Positions 8,190-16,994 of a stretch of DNA of 64,000 nucleotides are shown here, piece by piece (within the stretch, counting starts at the first letter, position 1; each line of letters starts with the position of its first letter). The notes beneath the pieces were generated by a model. It was not told the DNA's origin, ran no database searches, and saw nothing but the letters and a program-made list of their open reading frames with translations. Location of the stretch: positions 1-64,000 of the forward strand of contig NZ_ASZC01000003.1 in assembly GCF_000468095.1 (NCBI RefSeq), read 5' to 3'. Both the position numbers and the translations under genes were made by a program. Source of the DNA: Pantoea sp. AS-PWVM4 (GTDB lineage Bacteria; Pseudomonadota; Gammaproteobacteria; Enterobacterales; Enterobacteriaceae).

Positions 8190-11100
8190 ATGATTGATAC
8201 TCAATCCGCCACGCAAAAACCGATAAACCGCCCATCTGGCGCCGATCTTGAGAACGGCAGGATAAATTATAGCTGGGGCAATTGCCTCTCCGACATCGCT
8301 ACCTCGCTGGTCAGGCCGGTGTCTGACGCCTGCTCATTAATATCACTACCCCGCTCGGCATGCGACCTTGGGCTTAGCATGCTAAATAACATCACCTATT
8401 TTCTCGCCCATCCGGCCTTTCTTAGTAGCTCGACGACGGCCCCGGTTCCTGGTGCCATTATCGGAGTCGGGGCCAACGTGCTGGCATCCGGGTTACACAG
8501 AACTAAAATACGCGACGTACAGTCTTTTATTGATCGTCTGCCCGCCTTGTACCGCTACTGTTTAAAGGATCGCAAGAAACTTATCGGCACGTTGGAGAGG
8601 ATCATGGACGGACTTCAGCCACCTGAAGAGCGTGTTGCCAACTGCGGTGGAAAGCCGTGTGGTGAAGACGGGCGAAATGATAGTCAGCAATTTGAACGCC
8701 ATAAAAACAATATTAAAAGTCTGATCCGTTTTCTTCTCTATCCGGAATTTGAGTTGCTGGAACTGGTAGATCGGGTGTTTTCTTTGAGCGATACGCCGCA
8801 AAAAACCGTGTCGGTTGACGAAGTCGCTTTCCGTGCGAGAAACGCACTGGATGTACTTAAGGAGCGAAAAGAATGGGTAGAAAAATTTTTATCATATGTC
8901 ACTGCGTTAAATAAGCTGCCGTTAAGATCAGAACTCATCCACTCTCAGCGGCAGATGAAAAATGAGCGGGAGCTGGCGGCGTCGAAAGAGGCGTGGAACG
9001 CCTTTACAACGGAGTGGTTTCGGTTAGCCGAAGTGTTAAGAAATATTCTGCTCGGGCTGACCGATTTACGAACGCATAGTAATCCATTGCTTCCGCTATT
9101 AAAGGATGCTTTACCGCTGACAAGTAATGCGACCGGGAACGTTTGGGAGCAATTACTACAGGATAATTGTGGTAAGCCTGCGCTGCATACATCCCAGTAT
9201 CTGTTTGCGAGTGATAAAAACCATAAACCAGTCAAAGATGATATATTTCCGGAGTTTGACCCAACACCTGAGCCCAAACGGGCTGCCATTCAGCGGAAAC
9301 CGGAGCAGGAAGCTTCGACGAGGCAGGATGGCGTCTCATTATCGCTACTGATTCAGAGTCTGACCGACAGTATTTCCACGACATTTCGCGGCATTGAAAA
9401 CATAAATTTATTCCCCCTGTTCTTACCGCTGGTAGAGGGGGCTGGGAAGGAGAGTGATTTACTCACGACGCAAACACCAGATGACATATGGCGACAACAT
9501 CCAGAACTGCTACCAGACAGGTCCAATACTACCACAACAGGCGAAACCACCCCATTATTACGGAGGCTCAACAACCAGCTTTCAATCAGCGTTAATGGAT
9601 CCTTAACTGAAACATCAACGGAAGAGAAAATAAAATCAATTATCTGGCAAGACTTTCTGGCTGCCCCTCCTGTTACTAAGATGTATGAATATGATTTATT
9701 ATATAAACATTCTGAAAATATGAGAATGCTCAGTTTGCAGGATAATATAATAAATAGTGAGGATGTTACCGTTGAAAATTTACTTAACGCATATGCTGGT
9801 ATCTGTAATAATGCCCCGGCTCCAGGTTTGACTGACGTTAATCCGTACGAGTTCAGTTTATTTGTTCGCACTCTGGTTAGAGGCGGTGATTTTGCCGTTT
9901 CACCAGAACAATTGATGACTAAAATGCTAAGTCTACCTGATAAAAAAGAATGGCTGGCCAGTCTGTTTTTTAGCAGCCTTATCAAGGTTGATAAAGATAT
10001 TATAACTTATGCTATGGACTCTTTTTATCAAAGAATAAAAGGTGATGTTAAAATATCCGATCTTCACTCAATAAAAGAAGCGGTATTATCATCATTACCT
10101 GCCAGCAAATCTTCACCATCGGCGGGGGATAACAATGCTATAAAACATTCCCGACATCAAAACGAACAAGCTGAAAAGTTCAGACGGTTAAGTCGAACAC
10201 AACTGGCGGCAATCCGGCAGATTATTGACCATAAAATAGCTGACCTGTTCCCGCTGGCAAATGTTAACTTGACTCAAGGGGGGCAAACAGAAAATCATCC
10301 CTATCTTAATTACCGCGTACTTTCTCTTGAAGGTATTATGCTGAATTTTGGTGCAGCCTGCGCAAAAACCTATGACCTTTCTCTCTCAGTGAATGAAAAT
10401 CCCGTTCAGTTGCAGTTTATTGCCTTGCTGACCCTGCTTCATGCCGACCCTGAATTTATGCCGCCAGATAGCAAGGATTATTTTAAATTGTATGATGAAG
10501 AGCAAGTCACAACATCTGCGGTGACAGAAAATAATATTAAGATTAATGAGATTACGTCATCATTTAGAGGATTAGGTAAGTTATTAAAAGATCTGAAACA
10601 GGTTTATCATTTAAGTAATAAACTCTTCTCTGCGCATTTAGATTTTGCTGTTGCAATGAAAGCATCAGACGAAAGCAATAATGATGCTGAAAAATTAACG
10701 TTAATAAAAGAAAAGTTTTCGAGTGAGTTTGCTGAGACATGTGAACATATTCTGTCTTCGCTGCCGATGGAAGCCAAAAATTACATTGAGAAAGCAGTCT
10801 CCGCTGGCACGCTCAGGGTCAAAGTAAATCGATTAATCATCAGTGTTAATGGCAATAAAAATAATGTTCCGTTAAATGCGGGGACTATTATCACTGTTCA
10901 AAATTTAGAGGGTATTATCACCCGCGCGTATCTGCTGAGTCCCTCGATGATGATCACCGATATGGTTAATTCCGGCATATGTGAGATCCCTGTTTCATCC
11001 CTTGAAATAAAAGATATCAGTAAGTACGTCGAGCAGCATTCCCTCTTCTTTATTAATAAGTTTATTCCACATAGGATGCATAAAAACAAAGCGGAGGATT

Positions 11101-14100
11101 ATAAGTTTGCCATCCCTCAAGTAAAATTGATAAAACCCTTGTCGATTGCAGGATCTAACTGGACATCTCAGGTGTCAAATTTTACAGCAGAAAATATTCA
11201 TGTTGTCTATCAAGCCGTTCAGGAGGAATTGCCTGAAATATTGCCTCAGGCTGAAGAATTCAAGTGGTTTAATATTCAGCCTGAAGTGGCCCCTTTATTT
11301 CCTCTATTGCCGCAAGATGGCAAGTATGAAGAAAATAACGATGAGGCATTAAAAAAATTAGACAATCTTTTAAATCAACTTCTTGGTTTTATCCCATTCG
11401 GAAGTTGTGTCAGCTCAGTTGCGGATCTGATAAAGATAACAGAGCTTGCAAAAGAAGAGCCGCAGAAAAAAACAATATTGATCAATAAAGTGGAAACATT
11501 CAAAGTCGTGCAAAACGGCACAGGGAAGGCGTTATTAGAGACAATGAGTAAGCCAGATGCTGGACCGCTTCGTATACAAGAGAGAACCTCTTCCACCAAT
11601 GAGGAGCTGGACGAGGCGAAAGTGGCACTGGCCAATGATGGGATAGGTTGCATAGCCGATTTTATGTCATTGGGTACGGAGAAAGCGGTGCAGGATTTGC
11701 AACAAATTGCAGAGAAGGCACTAAAAAGAATCGTATTGAAGCATGATCTTCACCAGGAAAATGGTCCGCGGAAGGTCAATGAATTCACGCCGTTTAAAAA
11801 TCATAAAGAAAATACCTGGGGAAATAAACTTAAACAGCATGAGGCGCTTGCTCCTTTTGTCAAAGATGTATCACCAGATAAAAAACCACAGACAGATACC
11901 TTCAATCTGGATAATATGCCGCAAGATCATATTTATAGCGGAGTTATTTATAATGCACCTGATGAATCCCTAACGATTGTTTTTAAAGTTGGTAATGATG
12001 AAAGGATGTACTCTGTCGAGGGTGCAGGGAATGCGCTTGTCAGAAAATCAGATAGCTATCAGCTAAGATATTGGCGGGAAAAGATATCAGGTAAACAACT
12101 GGATAATATAGCCGCTAAATTCTTAGCTGGCCATGTAAAAAAAGAAGACCTTAAGCAGGCGGCAAAAGAAGAAATACAATGGAATCATCTGGACGGCTAC
12201 GCTGTGCCGGAAGGTGCTTTTGGCACGGCTTTTTCTCAGGTCGAAAAGTTAGATAACAGCCTGGATATTTATTATGATAAAAAATCAAAAGATTACTTTC
12301 TGAACAGGAATGATGGGTATATCAGGCTTGAAAAAAACAGCCAGGAGAATATCTTTAATGCGGTGGGTGAAAGTGCCCCGCGTGACCTTAATGTACAAAT
12401 AAAGTTAGAGCAGGATGGAAGTTATCGTGTTGTTAATGATAGCCGGATCAAAGTCAGGACGATCGATGCGGCATTACATGCACTGAAAAAAACACATCAG
12501 GGTAAACCCATTTTTAATAATGATATTTTTCTGGCAATGATTGGGCCAGATGAAACGTTAACCATGACCCAAACTCATGTTCTGCTATCACCTTATCAGT
12601 ATGGTGATCTCTCGGAAAATGCGGTGAGATTTATTCAGGTACTTGAGGATAAAAATGGCGGCTTGCATTATCGTATTGGACCAACCGAAGAGGGGCGTTT
12701 TGTTCCATTAGATGCTGAACAGAGCGCCTCTGTGGGTAAGTTCTGTCGTGTTAAGAAAAGAGCGGGAACCCGTAAAGAGCGTTGTGTGCAAACGCAGATC
12801 GGTCAAAAAACGCTGTCGAGTGATACGGCGCAACGCGTAAAGGAGCTGGATGATCTCTATCAGGCCCGTGATGAGTACAGAAATAGTGAATCGGAAACCT
12901 TTAAGATTTTGCAAAGTTATCAGCGGATAGATGAGCTAAAATCCGAGATAAATATAGATGAGGATATAAAGTCGCTTATTGATAAGCATCGTGATCTGGA
13001 AGGCGCTGGTGTGGTGGAGAATTGGTCTGACAATGACTTTTTCTCTTCCATTGTTGATGCTGGTGAGTATTTTTTGATAATTGGCAATAATTTCTGGAAG
13101 AAAGTTGTTAAAAAAAGCCATGCGAATGAAAAGGAATTGGCTGAGAAAATTTCAGACATTACTCAGACTCTGATCGATGCGAAAGCAAATAACAAAGAGC
13201 ACGACTTCGTTTCGCGAAGAAAAGAATACAAGGATAAGTACTTAAAAACTGAAAATGAAATATGGGACAAAGCCTTATCAGAAGTGAATGCCAGGGGAGC
13301 AGACTACAAAATTGATGGTAAGCAAATTGTACATAACGAAAACACGAATTCATTGTATAAAAAACTGGGGCGTGCCTCTGATGAAACGTTTTCGAGTGAG
13401 TATCCAGTAATAAAAACCATCATCGATGATGGTGTTAAAAAAACCAGAGAGATAGCCAAAGACGCTTTGGCTAATGGAAAAAGCGAACAAGATTTTTGGC
13501 GTTATTTTACCGAGTTAACCGGCATTGACTCCAGGGATTTATCACAGGAAATGCGGATTGATATAGAAGATAAGTTCTATGGTATTACTCAACTTTCTTC
13601 TGAGTTAACGCTGGAAGATATTGAGGTGCTTGAAGAGTTTAGTGTTCTTACCTCGCATCATTTACATGAAAAATCAACAAATCCACTGCGCAAAGAGATG
13701 GAGATATTTGGCAGTCACATCCACGGCTTTGTTGAGGGGGGCGACTATCCCATTCATATTGCGGTCAATAGCATTAAACTCAAAGAGCTGCCGGAAACGA
13801 TAATTCATGAAACTGGTCATCTTCAGGGAGATGAGTTTTTTGACAAGGAAATTTATACCGATCTGGAAACAAATATCGCGTCTGACAGGAAACAAAACCT
13901 CCCGGCACTGGTTAAGATATTGTGCCATTCTCCGCTGGCATTAGCTAAATACCTGAAATCAATTGGCGAGAGTGTCGGGATTGTCTTTCAAAAGGTAGGG
14001 CGTTCTGTCCTGGAGGAACTCAATTACAGGAATTCCGAATTGGCAGATTTGGTGGGTTACGGCGCAGATGAAAACCTGGCGCAGATTAACGAGCATGCCT

Positions 14101-14498
14101 CCAGGATAACCGAACTCGAAAAAGCGCTAAATGACCTTGCGAAGGTGGTCCGATCCCATGATTTTAATCACGAATCAATTGATAAACTCGTCGGGTTCAT
14201 CTCTGAAGCGGGTAACGCACAGCATCGGGCTGCCGGATTGATAATGCATCCCGATATCTTCCCTGCAATGGTTCAATATATTGCCGCGCCTGCGCGCGTT
14301 AAGAGATCGGTTGAAACAGACAGCAGCCAGGATAATGACGCGACTCTGTTTAGCAAGATGGTGACAGTTGGGTTGGCTAAACGGGTGTTCACCACTCAGC
14401 CACAGCCCCGCAATTTGACTCATGGGGAAGCCCTGCTATCGGTGAATTTCTTCACCTCACCCTCTTCAGAGACTTCGACAGTAACGGCGCAGGCGTAA
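8190..14498 (+). CDS. Giant protein (2102 aa) of unrecognised family with C-terminal HEXXH motif; putative toxin/effector
   Basis: I do not recognise a named family. The ATG follows AAGGAAA at good spacing, and the frame is open for 6.3 kb without breaks. The N-terminus lacks a Sec signal. A hydrophobic patch lies near residues 55-105, another at ~1056-1080 (LLGFIPFGSCVSSVADLI). The middle (~1235-1310) has short tyrosine-rich beta segments (IYSGVIYNAPDES, then DERMYSVEG) that faintly recall dermonecrotic-toxin-like large proteins. Residues ~1490-1640 are charged and helical. HETGH at 1873-1877 with the preceding ELPETII is a classical gluzincin zinc site; E1950 in NSELADLVGYG could be the third ligand. 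The gene is visibly AT-richer than its neighbours (many AAA, ATA, AGA and AAT codons). It ends 75 bp from the 3' end of tRNA-Asn, so horizontal acquisition is likely. A secreted host- or competitor-directed protease toxin is an inference. No immunity or secretion partner is adjacent. Confidence 0.6.
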   Translation: MIDTQSATQKPINRPSGADLENGRINYSWGNCLSDIATSLVRPVSDACSLISLPRSACDLGLSMLNNITYFLAHPAFLSSSTTAPVPGAIIGVGANVLASGLHRTKIRDVQSFIDRLPALYRYCLKDRKKLIGTLERIMDGLQPPEERVANCGGKPCGEDGRNDSQQFERHKNNIKSLIRFLLYPEFELLELVDRVFSLSDTPQKTVSVDEVAFRARNALDVLKERKEWVEKFLSYVTALNKLPLRSELIHSQRQMKNERELAASKEAWNAFTTEWFRLAEVLRNILLGLTDLRTHSNPLLPLLKDALPLTSNATGNVWEQLLQDNCGKPALHTSQYLFASDKNHKPVKDDIFPEFDPTPEPKRAAIQRKPEQEASTRQDGVSLSLLIQSLTDSISTTFRGIENINLFPLFLPLVEGAGKESDLLTTQTPDDIWRQHPELLPDRSNTTTTGETTPLLRRLNNQLSISVNGSLTETSTEEKIKSIIWQDFLAAPPVTKMYEYDLLYKHSENMRMLSLQDNIINSEDVTVENLLNAYAGICNNAPAPGLTDVNPYEFSLFVRTLVRGGDFAVSPEQLMTKMLSLPDKKEWLASLFFSSLIKVDKDIITYAMDSFYQRIKGDVKISDLHSIKEAVLSSLPASKSSPSAGDNNAIKHSRHQNEQAEKFRRLSRTQLAAIRQIIDHKIADLFPLANVNLTQGGQTENHPYLNYRVLSLEGIMLNFGAACAKTYDLSLSVNENPVQLQFIALLTLLHADPEFMPPDSKDYFKLYDEEQVTTSAVTENNIKINEITSSFRGLGKLLKDLKQVYHLSNKLFSAHLDFAVAMKASDESNNDAEKLTLIKEKFSSEFAETCEHILSSLPMEAKNYIEKAVSAGTLRVKVNRLIISVNGNKNNVPLNAGTIITVQNLEGIITRAYLLSPSMMITDMVNSGICEIPVSSLEIKDISKYVEQHSLFFINKFIPHRMHKNKAEDYKFAIPQVKLIKPLSIAGSNWTSQVSNFTAENIHVVYQAVQEELPEILPQAEEFKWFNIQPEVAPLFPLLPQDGKYEENNDEALKKLDNLLNQLLGFIPFGSCVSSVADLIKITELAKEEPQKKTILINKVETFKVVQNGTGKALLETMSKPDAGPLRIQERTSSTNEELDEAKVALANDGIGCIADFMSLGTEKAVQDLQQIAEKALKRIVLKHDLHQENGPRKVNEFTPFKNHKENTWGNKLKQHEALAPFVKDVSPDKKPQTDTFNLDNMPQDHIYSGVIYNAPDESLTIVFKVGNDERMYSVEGAGNALVRKSDSYQLRYWREKISGKQLDNIAAKFLAGHVKKEDLKQAAKEEIQWNHLDGYAVPEGAFGTAFSQVEKLDNSLDIYYDKKSKDYFLNRNDGYIRLEKNSQENIFNAVGESAPRDLNVQIKLEQDGSYRVVNDSRIKVRTIDAALHALKKTHQGKPIFNNDIFLAMIGPDETLTMTQTHVLLSPYQYGDLSENAVRFIQVLEDKNGGLHYRIGPTEEGRFVPLDAEQSASVGKFCRVKKRAGTRKERCVQTQIGQKTLSSDTAQRVKELDDLYQARDEYRNSESETFKILQSYQRIDELKSEINIDEDIKSLIDKHRDLEGAGVVENWSDNDFFSSIVDAGEYFLIIGNNFWKKVVKKSHANEKELAEKISDITQTLIDAKANNKEHDFVSRRKEYKDKYLKTENEIWDKALSEVNARGADYKIDGKQIVHNENTNSLYKKLGRASDETFSSEYPVIKTIIDDGVKKTREIAKDALANGKSEQDFWRYFTELTGIDSRDLSQEMRIDIEDKFYGITQLSSELTLEDIEVLEEFSVLTSHHLHEKSTNPLRKEMEIFGSHIHGFVEGGDYPIHIAVNSIKLKELPETIIHETGHLQGDEFFDKEIYTDLETNIASDRKQNLPALVKILCHSPLALAKYLKSIGESVGIVFQKVGRSVLEELNYRNSELADLVGYGADENLAQINEHASRITELEKALNDLAKVVRSHDFNHESIDKLVGFISEAGNAQHRAAGLIMHPDIFPAMVQYIAAPARVKRSVETDSSQDNDATLFSKMVTVGLAKRVFTTQPQPRNLTHGEALLSVNFFTSPSSETSTVTAQA

Positions 14499-14507
14499 TC
14501 TACATCA

Positions 14508-14525
14508 CGCGATAAATCGCGCCGC
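14508..14525. repeat. Copy of the dispersed GCGCGATAAATCGCGC palindrome
   Basis: CGCGATAAATCGCG followed by CCGC, directly after the giant gene's stop codon. It matches the core of the palindromic element found at 21035, 33892, 36049, 55997 and 61662-61895. It may also serve as the 3' stem of the giant gene's mRNA. Confidence 0.6.
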
Positions 14526-14532
14526 GACAGGC

Positions 14533-14560
14533 AAAAAAAAAGCAGCCTTTTCAGGCTGCT
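14533..14560 (-). terminator. Terminator of tRNA-Asn
   Basis: Read on the minus strand: AGCAGCC, six-base loop, GGCTGCT (plus positions 14541-14547 and 14554-14560), followed by a nine-base T-run (plus-strand A run 14533-14541). It sits just downstream of the tRNA. Confidence 0.75.
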
Positions 14561-14573
14561 CTTTCTTCGAATT

Positions 14574-14649
14574 TGGCTCCTCTGACTGGACTCGAACCAG
14601 TGACATACGGATTAACAGTCCGCCGTTCTACCGACTGAACTACAGAGGA
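14574..14649 (-). tRNA. tRNA-Asn (GTT anticodon)
   Basis: A 76-nt cloverleaf with encoded CCA. It begins TCCTCTGTAGTTCAGTCGGT and has the anticodon stem GCGGACTGTTAATCCG (anticodon GTT) and the T-arm GGTTCGAGTCC. It is identical to the second copy at 56156-56231. Its 3' end carries CCAGTCAGAGGAGCCAA (plus 14573-14589), which is the known att core used by the Yersinia high-pathogenicity island at asn tRNA genes. The AT-rich giant gene lies on the 3' side. Confidence 0.96.
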
Positions 14650-14667
14650 ATCGTTTGAACGGGGCGC

Positions 14668-14696
14668 ATAGTAACGAGCGAGCCGCGCCTTGTCAA
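14668..14696 (-). promoter_or_regulatory. Sigma-70 promoter of tRNA-Asn (first copy)
   Basis: Minus strand: -35 TTGACA (plus 14691-14696), 17-bp spacer, -10 TACTAT (plus 14668-14673), then a GC-rich discriminator GCGCCCCG. A consensus -35 box and a GC discriminator are typical of growth-rate-regulated stable RNA promoters. Confidence 0.8.
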
Positions 14697-14992
14697 AGCC
14701 CTTTTGCACAAATTGTTCTGACTGCTGAAGAAAGCAGCACTCTCCCGGTCTGTGGGAGAAAAATCCCGGAGCGGGTTGTGCAGAAAAATGGAACGTGCCA
14801 TCCATAAAGGAGATAAATGGCAAGCTTGATTGTGATGACAGTCACTAACTCTATGAAAAATTACATTCTGATTTGTCGTTTTTGTCAGATTCATCGCATG
14901 CATGATCACAGATATTTCATTTGGCCGTTGTGGCTGTTCAGGGTGAAATTTATATTCCGTATCACTTCTTCTGTGAACCCAGGATGTGCAGT
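14697..14992. other. Intergenic region between tRNA-Asn and the dehydrogenase gene
   Basis: About 300 bp without a convincing gene. Upstream in-frame codons could extend the dehydrogenase to 14921, but the extra residues are not family-like. A small hairpin CTCCC-N7-GGGAG lies near 14741-14757. No clear promoter elements are recognised. Confidence 0.4.
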
Positions 14993-16114
14993 ATGAACAA
15001 AGTCAGAATCGGCATGATTGGCAGTGGTTACATCGGTCGTTGTCACGCAATCGCTTATGCGCAGGCACCCACGGTATTTGCCCTGAAGGGCGAAATCGTG
15101 CGTGAGATGCTGGCGGAGGTCAATCCGGCGCTGGCGGCCAAACAGGCGGCAACCTTTGGCTTCGCGCGTTCAACCGGTGACTGGCGTGAGCTGGTGCGTG
15201 ATCCCAATATTGATGTGGTGGATATCTGCGCCCCCAACTTCCTGCACAAAGAGATGGCGGTGGAAGCGATCCGCAACGGTAAACATGTCTATTCCGAAAA
15301 GCCGCTGTCGCTCTCTGTCGCCGATGCGGAAGAGATGGTGCAGGCTGCACAGCAGGCCGGGGTAAAAACCCTGGTAGGCTTCAACTATATGAAAAACCCG
15401 ACCAGCCAACTGGCACGAGAAATCATTGCCCGTGGTGAAATTGGAGATGTGGTGCACTTCTACGGTACCCACAACGAAGACTATCTGGCGAAAGCGGAAA
15501 CGCCGCTCGACTGGCACTGCCAGAAAGCGCTGGCGGGCCTGGGCGCACTCGGCGACCTCGCAGCGCATATCGTCAATATGGCGCACTATCTGGTGGGCGA
15601 TATCGCAGAAGTCAGTGGCGATATGATGACGGTAATTAAGCAACGCCCGGACCCGAAAGATGCCAGCCGCTTGTTGCCAGTAGAAAATGAAGATCAGGCC
15701 AGCGCGCTGTTACGCTTCAAAAATGGTGCGCATGGCGTATTTGAAACGTCGCGTATCGCCTGCGGCAGCAAAATGGGGCTGACCTATGTGGTGACCGGCA
15801 CCAAAGGCACGCTGCGATATACCCAGGAGCGAATGGCGGAGTTGGAACTCTATATCCACGATGATCCGGCCGGACGTCAGGGTTTTAAAACCATTCTCAC
15901 CGGCCCGGCGCATCCGGATTATGCCAACTTCTGCGTTTCAGCCGGACACGGTATTGGTTTTAACGATCAGAAAACCGTCGAAATTCGCGATCTGATTAAC
16001 GGCATCGCCGCAGGTGACCGGATGTGGCCAGACTTCGCGGAAGGATTACAGGTTCAGAAGGTGCTGGAAGCGGTGGCGATATCTGCCACCGAACGACGCT
16101 GGATGACCGTATAA
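14993..16114 (+). CDS. Gfo/Idh/MocA-family NAD(P)-dependent oxidoreductase
   Basis: 373 aa from ATG 14993, which follows AGGA by eight bases. The Rossmann N-terminus is VRIGMIGSGYIGRCHAIAYA; the signature EKPLSLSVADAEEMV follows at ~100-115, with the catalytic-type lysine in EKP. The C-terminal domain carries DLAAHIVNMAHYLVGDI. Members oxidise or reduce sugars, inositols and related polyols in the cytosol. The C-terminal GHGIGFNDQKTVEIRDLING resembles inositol- or aminosugar-catabolic members, but the substrate is not certain. It stands alone on the plus strand between tRNA-Asn and the minus-strand GT8 gene. The sugar ABC importer at 56739-60226 is a possible functional partner by family only. 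Confidence 0.85.
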   Translation: MNKVRIGMIGSGYIGRCHAIAYAQAPTVFALKGEIVREMLAEVNPALAAKQAATFGFARSTGDWRELVRDPNIDVVDICAPNFLHKEMAVEAIRNGKHVYSEKPLSLSVADAEEMVQAAQQAGVKTLVGFNYMKNPTSQLAREIIARGEIGDVVHFYGTHNEDYLAKAETPLDWHCQKALAGLGALGDLAAHIVNMAHYLVGDIAEVSGDMMTVIKQRPDPKDASRLLPVENEDQASALLRFKNGAHGVFETSRIACGSKMGLTYVVTGTKGTLRYTQERMAELELYIHDDPAGRQGFKTILTGPAHPDYANFCVSAGHGIGFNDQKTVEIRDLINGIAAGDRMWPDFAEGLQVQKVLEAVAISATERRWMTV

Positions 16115-16151
16115 TCTTCTGCGTTGCCCAACGGCGCGTTCAAGCGCGCCG

Positions 16152-16976
16152 TCAGGTCGCCATCTGCCACCACAACTTATCCAGCGCATAGTAGCGATCG
16201 CGTTCCATCTCCGGTTGATACAAATCGCGTTTCCACGGTTTCGCCAGAATATAATGCAGATTCTTAACCTCTTCGGCGTGCCACAGCTCAGGATGCTGAA
16301 AAGGCAAGGTCTTCAACGCGTTGTAGATATAAGGCAACGGCAACCAGCGCCCGGCAAACACCTCATTCAGCAAATCCTGCTCGGAAAACGGGTAGCGGCG
16401 CAAATCGTCAATGGCTGCAACTTTCTCCTGCAACTGCCGGAAGACCGCCATATCAGGTTTCAACACCAAAAAGCCGCCATTGAGATACAGATCGACGTTG
16501 GCGGGGGCAGGTTGCTGGCGCTCCTGCCAGGTGTAGTGGCAATGCTCTGGCTGCCAGCTGGCGGGATAGCTGGCTATTTGATTCGGGTTGCAGCGACAGG
16601 CATGGCAGGCGGCGAGGGCATATTCACCCAAATCGAGGGTGAACAGTTCGTCCATATTGCGCAGTACCAGCATATCGGCGTCGAGAAACACCACGCGCTC
16701 GCAGCCGGTCAATTCCCAGACCCGCAGCTTGCTCCACACCTCGCCAAACTGCGCCGAGGCATAGTGCTGCGCCAGATCGCTTCGCGGTGTCAGCGGCACC
16801 ACCGGATGAATGACGCAGCCCTCGGCCTGCAAGGCTTCACGCGTCGTCTGGTCAATGGCATCGGTGACCATCACCACCAGCGGCCAGCGGCTGGCGCTTT
16901 TTTTCAACGAACGGTGCAGCGCTTGCACGCCCACCAGATAATCGGGTTGTGTTAATAAAGTGACCCAGGCAAACAT
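16152..16976 (-). CDS. Glycosyltransferase family 8 protein
   Basis: 274 aa with the GT8 (glycogenin/galactinol-synthase-like) pattern: N-terminal AWVTLLTQPDYLVGVQALHR, then SKLRVWELTGCERVVFLDAD. The metal-binding DAD motif is at residues 99-101 and MLVLRNMDELF follows. Further on, LNGGFLVLKPD matches the acceptor-side conserved region. GT8 enzymes transfer glucose or galactose from UDP-sugars with retention. No signal or membrane segment is seen, so it is probably cytosolic. It follows the flavoprotein gene after an 18-bp gap and is probably cotranscribed with it from the TetR side. The acceptor is unknown. Confidence 0.82.
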   Translation of the reverse strand: MFAWVTLLTQPDYLVGVQALHRSLKKSASRWPLVVMVTDAIDQTTREALQAEGCVIHPVVPLTPRSDLAQHYASAQFGEVWSKLRVWELTGCERVVFLDADMLVLRNMDELFTLDLGEYALAACHACRCNPNQIASYPASWQPEHCHYTWQERQQPAPANVDLYLNGGFLVLKPDMAVFRQLQEKVAAIDDLRRYPFSEQDLLNEVFAGRWLPLPYIYNALKTLPFQHPELWHAEEVKNLHYILAKPWKRDLYQPEMERDRYYALDKLWWQMAT

Positions 16977-16994
16977 ACTTTCCTCTCGTCAGGC

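Noticed and set aside
16215..16955. 246-codon plus-strand frame opposite the GT8 gene
   Set aside because: It is antisense to a GT8 enzyme with intact DAD motif; the translation shows no family-like pattern.
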